A DNA stretch of 64,000 bases from Blasia pusilla (taxonomy: Eukaryota; Marchantiophyta; Marchantiopsida; Blasiales): the NCBI GenBank assembly GCA_050084515.1, contig CM114272.1:58590001-58654000 (forward strand), given 5' to 3'. This document shows, one piece after another, positions 61,309-64,000 of the stretch (position 1 is its first letter; each line of letters begins with the position of its first letter). Both the position numbers and the translations under genes were made by a program. The notes under the pieces were generated by a model that saw only the letters and a program-made list of their open reading frames with translations, was not told where the DNA came from and searched no databases.

Positions 61309-61434
61309 TGTAGTTCCCACGAGACGATGGATGTATCCGAGATGTGTATAGGGTAGTAGGTCATGTTAGAGAGATGTGATATTTTCTATCTGGAGTTGGG
61401 GGAATCCAACTGCTAGCTAGGGGGGCGGTTGTGT

Positions 61435-62185
61435 GATCTCCATGTATATGTATGAGTTGATTTTTTGTACATGTGTGGATCGACCCGTGTGTGGGAAAGA
61501 TCGGTGTTGTGTGGTGTAGATGTGACCAGCAATGTATGTTGTGTAGCAATATGTATGCGCACGACAGCTGTCACATCTGAATAGTCGATAGGCCGAGATC
61601 TATCGTGGATAGCGCGTAGGAGCCAGCGGACTATCTTGAGTGCAACTTTGTCCCACGGTGTCGGATGAAGTTGAGGATAGGTCCATTGTGTCAAGACCGT
61701 CGTTTCTGACAACTTTCATGTTGAGGTCTTTCACAGCCGGATGACTTGTTGACCAGGTTACCCGCCCCTAATAACGTGTGCGCGTAGGTTACCAAGGAGA
61801 GGGCTATTTTTAGGGGAAGAGTCTTTTGGCTCTTCCCAACCCTATATAAGAGAGGAAGATGGCTTTACTAAGCCATCTTTCTCATGTTGGGCATTGAGTA
61901 CCTCCCTTGTATGCGTGTGAGATAGGACTAGGGTGCTAGCGTCCGGATTCCTTGATAGCATAGGGTGGACGAGGCTCGATATGCCGATGTAGATTGATGA
62001 GTGGAGTTTTAGGCCGGGTGTGCCATTTTTACTACTCTTTATTTTTTTTTTTTGATCTCCATGTATATGTATGAGTTGATTTTTTGTACATATGTGGATC
62101 GACCAGTGTGTGGGGAAGATCGGTGTTGTGTGGTGTAGATGTGACCAGCAATGTATGTTGTGTAGCGATATGTATGCACACAACA
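61435..62185 (+). repeat. B1-A2-B2 right terminus (split-direct-repeat-like)
   Basis: B1 (61,435-61,566) and B2 (62,054-62,185) are nearly identical 132-bp units from gatctccatgtatatgtatg to gcgcacgaca / gcacacaaca. The A2 unit (TGTCACATCTGAATAG...) lies between and ends in a T-run. B2 ends exactly at the AATT target duplication. The differences at the end of B2 are G-to-A changes at CpG sites, as expected after cytosine methylation. Confidence 0.75.
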
Positions 62186-62191
62186 AATTAC

Positions 62192-64000
62192 CTTAGTTCT
62201 TTTCTTAGACGAGCCTGATCTGATTTCACTTTCCTGCTCATTCAAACCATCAGATTGTAGCTTAGACTTCTGTCTTTTGGCTGGTGATGATTTGGCTTGG
62301 CTGTCCATACTCAGGTTTTCTGCACATTATGCACGCCAAAGTTCATTGAACGTTGTAGGAAGAAATAACTATTGTTTTGTGGATAAGTTGAAAACTACGC
62401 CAAAGACAAATTCATTATGCCAAGGATGACATACTTACGAGTGATTCGAGTATCACCATCTGCACTTTCAGTGGAACTTCTCCTTTTGTTGCTCGTTCTG
62501 GCACTTCTACAAACAACCCAAGTATTGAGAAATGATTTGTAAAACCAGATTCTTCACTTCAACAAGTAATTATATTAGAAGACCCTACATCTAGTGAAGC
62601 TAATCTCACTCTTTACCACCAGATTGTGTAGTTGCCGTTGCCTCTTTTTGTGTGGAGATCTTCCTCTTCGCTAATTGTCCGGCTTTAGACATTGGTATAG
62701 GTTCAACAATGACTGTAAGTTACTCAAAACAAAGAAAGTCAGTTCTGAAATATTCATGCTTGAAAGGACAAGTAGTTATAACCATTGAAAATCGAGGGCG
62801 GATGAATGAGAATGGGCTACCTTATGTGAGCTTCTCATCCCTTGTTGCATATGGTTGAGAATTGGACGGCGGGGAACTAGAAATCTGGTGTGGTGTTGAA
62901 GACACATCCTTTGAAGTAAGCTTGGACACCATTTCCATGAGTACACTTAATGCTTTGTTCTGCCGTTCCATCTGCAACTTCACATCATCCAAATTTGCGC
63001 TCCACTTCTTTTCCACTTCTTCCAATTGAATAGTGACTCTGGATTCCACACTCTGCATATATAATCCAACGATCAATTAGCTAAAAAAACCAATGGTGTT
63101 GCAATTATATAGCCACATACAACCATGATACTAACTCAATAATTAAACCTGATTAAGGATATGATACTAACTCCATGACCCAATCAAATGAAGGTCATGA
63201 TACTAGTCATGTCAAGCCAACGGGTAAGACAAGAGTTATGCATTTACATTTACCGATGAACTCAATTGTGTGAAACATGGTTGTTTAGGCAACGCGTCTC
63301 TCTCCATAGATTCTAGCCCCGTGCCCAAGGACTCCTTTGAGGTACGTTGTTGCACCTGCACATGCTCCTTAAATATATAGCTTATTAATTTCATGCATGT
63401 GAAAGGGTTCAATACAAATATGGAAATGAAATAATAATGGGGGTTTTCTACCATTATGTAACTTTAGCAAGAAAACTAGGGAATGCCAAGATGACTTACA
63501 TCAAGTCCATCTAAACCTACACGGCCGGAGAAATTTAAAGTTTGGACCTTGGCCCTTGCTCGAGCCATCTTTTCTGCCTTCATTTTGCCCTCCTCGGAGA
63601 GCCAATAATCTACTAATCGATTCCATGACTCCTCTTTGGTATCAAGGTGACACGGGACTGAGCGATGAGCCCCATGTAATGTCCAATAGTTCTTGACATT
63701 GGATCGCTCAGTTTTCAATAGTTGTGATATTTTTTTCTTCATGAAATCAAGGGAAAGAGATGATGCACCCACATATGTGTATGCCTCAAGGATGTGATTC
63801 TGAACAGCAGCCATGTTGATAGAATTATGTTTATTGATCTCAATGCATGATAAGTCCAGGTACCTCATCACCCATACCTTCAATTCATTTAGCCAAGGCT
63901 CATAACCTGGAACTCTAGGCGACGGAATACCATTTGGCATGAGCTCACATCTAGGTTTTAAGTTCTGCTCCTTCCTAATGGCGACATCACGAGTCCAAAA
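62192..64000 (-). pseudogene. 5' exons of a Ptta/En/Spm-type plant transposase gene, cut by element D
   Basis: Minus-strand exons: 63,500 to beyond 64,000, 63,254-63,355, 62,821-63,052, 62,617-62,712, 62,439-62,506 and 62,192-62,319. The first encodes ELKVWVMRYLDLSC..., ending W-NRLVDYWLSEEGKMKAEKMARARAKVQTLNFSGRVGLDG, the signature block of Transposase_24 (Ptta/En/Spm) proteins. The third is a coiled coil (VESRVTIQLEEVEKKWSANLDDVKLQ...). The last two are basic (KRRSS, SPAKRQKSK, SKKRTK; probable nuclear signals). Phases agree, with two flaws: an in-frame TAA one base before the donor of the third exon, and a one-base phase conflict between the fourth and fifth. After the donor of the last exon the intron is entered by element D at its third base; the remaining exons are at 48,225-48,664. 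Likely the accessory protein of a CACTA transposon; N-terminus is outside the window. Confidence 0.65.

Larger units (their letters stand above)
59154..62185 (+). mobile_element. Element half D: RT end, RNase H, integrase, PHD, B-A-B terminus
   Basis: Plus-strand 3' portion of a subtype-1 element. It begins gagcatttcttggactgg, precisely the base after C breaks off (A reads gtcgagtcc|gagcatttc without a gap). It ends GCACACAACA at 62,185, followed by AATT, the same 4-base target duplication that borders the start of C. Terminal units: B1 61,435-61,566; A2 61,569-62,045 (TATA at 61,843-61,849); B2 62,054-62,185. Confidence 0.85.

Noticed and set aside
61435-62185. True DIRS/Ngaro element because of the B1-A2-B2 end
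   Set aside because: The coding region has a DDE integrase and no tyrosine recombinase was seen; target duplications are present, which DIRS elements lack. The layout is reported only as resembling split direct repeats.

Overview
The window looks like a gene-poor, repeat-dense stretch of a land-plant nuclear genome. The evidence is AT-rich filler, GT-AG introns, a four-exon germin-like gene spread over 6.9 kb, a plant-type DUF309 gene, Helitron termini, non-LTR and LTR retrotransposon debris, and a Ptta/En/Spm-type transposase gene. I cannot name the species; a large-genome seed-free plant is a guess.

Layout. 1-2.8 kb: AT-rich DNA with a Helitron-like end. 2.8-9.7 kb (minus): germin-like gene with repeat-filled introns and a GA-rich tandem-repeat leader. 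10-15.2 kb: non-LTR RT fragment, a GC-rich island repeat, Helitron ends and one complete 175-bp Helitron. 15.2-24.7 kb: Ty3/gypsy-like element A. 25.4-30.05 kb: internally deleted element B. 30-40.3 kb: the DUF309 gene (minus) and its repeat-rich upstream. 40.6-48.15 kb: non-LTR C-terminal fragment abutting element half C (minus). 48.2-48.7 kb: 3' exons of a transposase gene. 51.05-52.87 kb: element fragment E (plus). 56.6-57.1 kb: Helitron replicase fragment. 57.9-58.8 kb: an unrelated LTR with an initiator-Met primer-binding site. 59.15-62.19 kb: element half D (plus). 62.2-64 kb: 5' exons of the transposase gene (minus).

Main result. Elements A to E form one Ty3/gypsy-like family whose polyprotein carries two chromatin modules. 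A DNA cytosine-5 methyltransferase domain lies between protease and reverse transcriptase (copies A, B, C). A PHD finger follows the integrase (A, D, E; intact only in E). So one mobile element encodes a DNA-methylation 'writer' and a histone-tail 'reader'. Its ends are also odd: the right end reads B1-A2-B2 (a short B unit on both sides of the LTR-like A unit), resembling split direct repeats, yet a DDE integrase is present and target duplications are 4 bp.

Structural history. C and D are two halves of a single element. They abut to the base inside RT, and their outer ends carry the same 4-bp target duplication (AATT). On either side lie exons of one gene whose splice phases join across a 76-bp intron. 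A roughly 17.6-kb inversion (about 41,545-59,154) explains all of this. In copy A the coding interior is inverted relative to its own termini. Every element copy here carries stops or frameshifts, so none looks autonomous.
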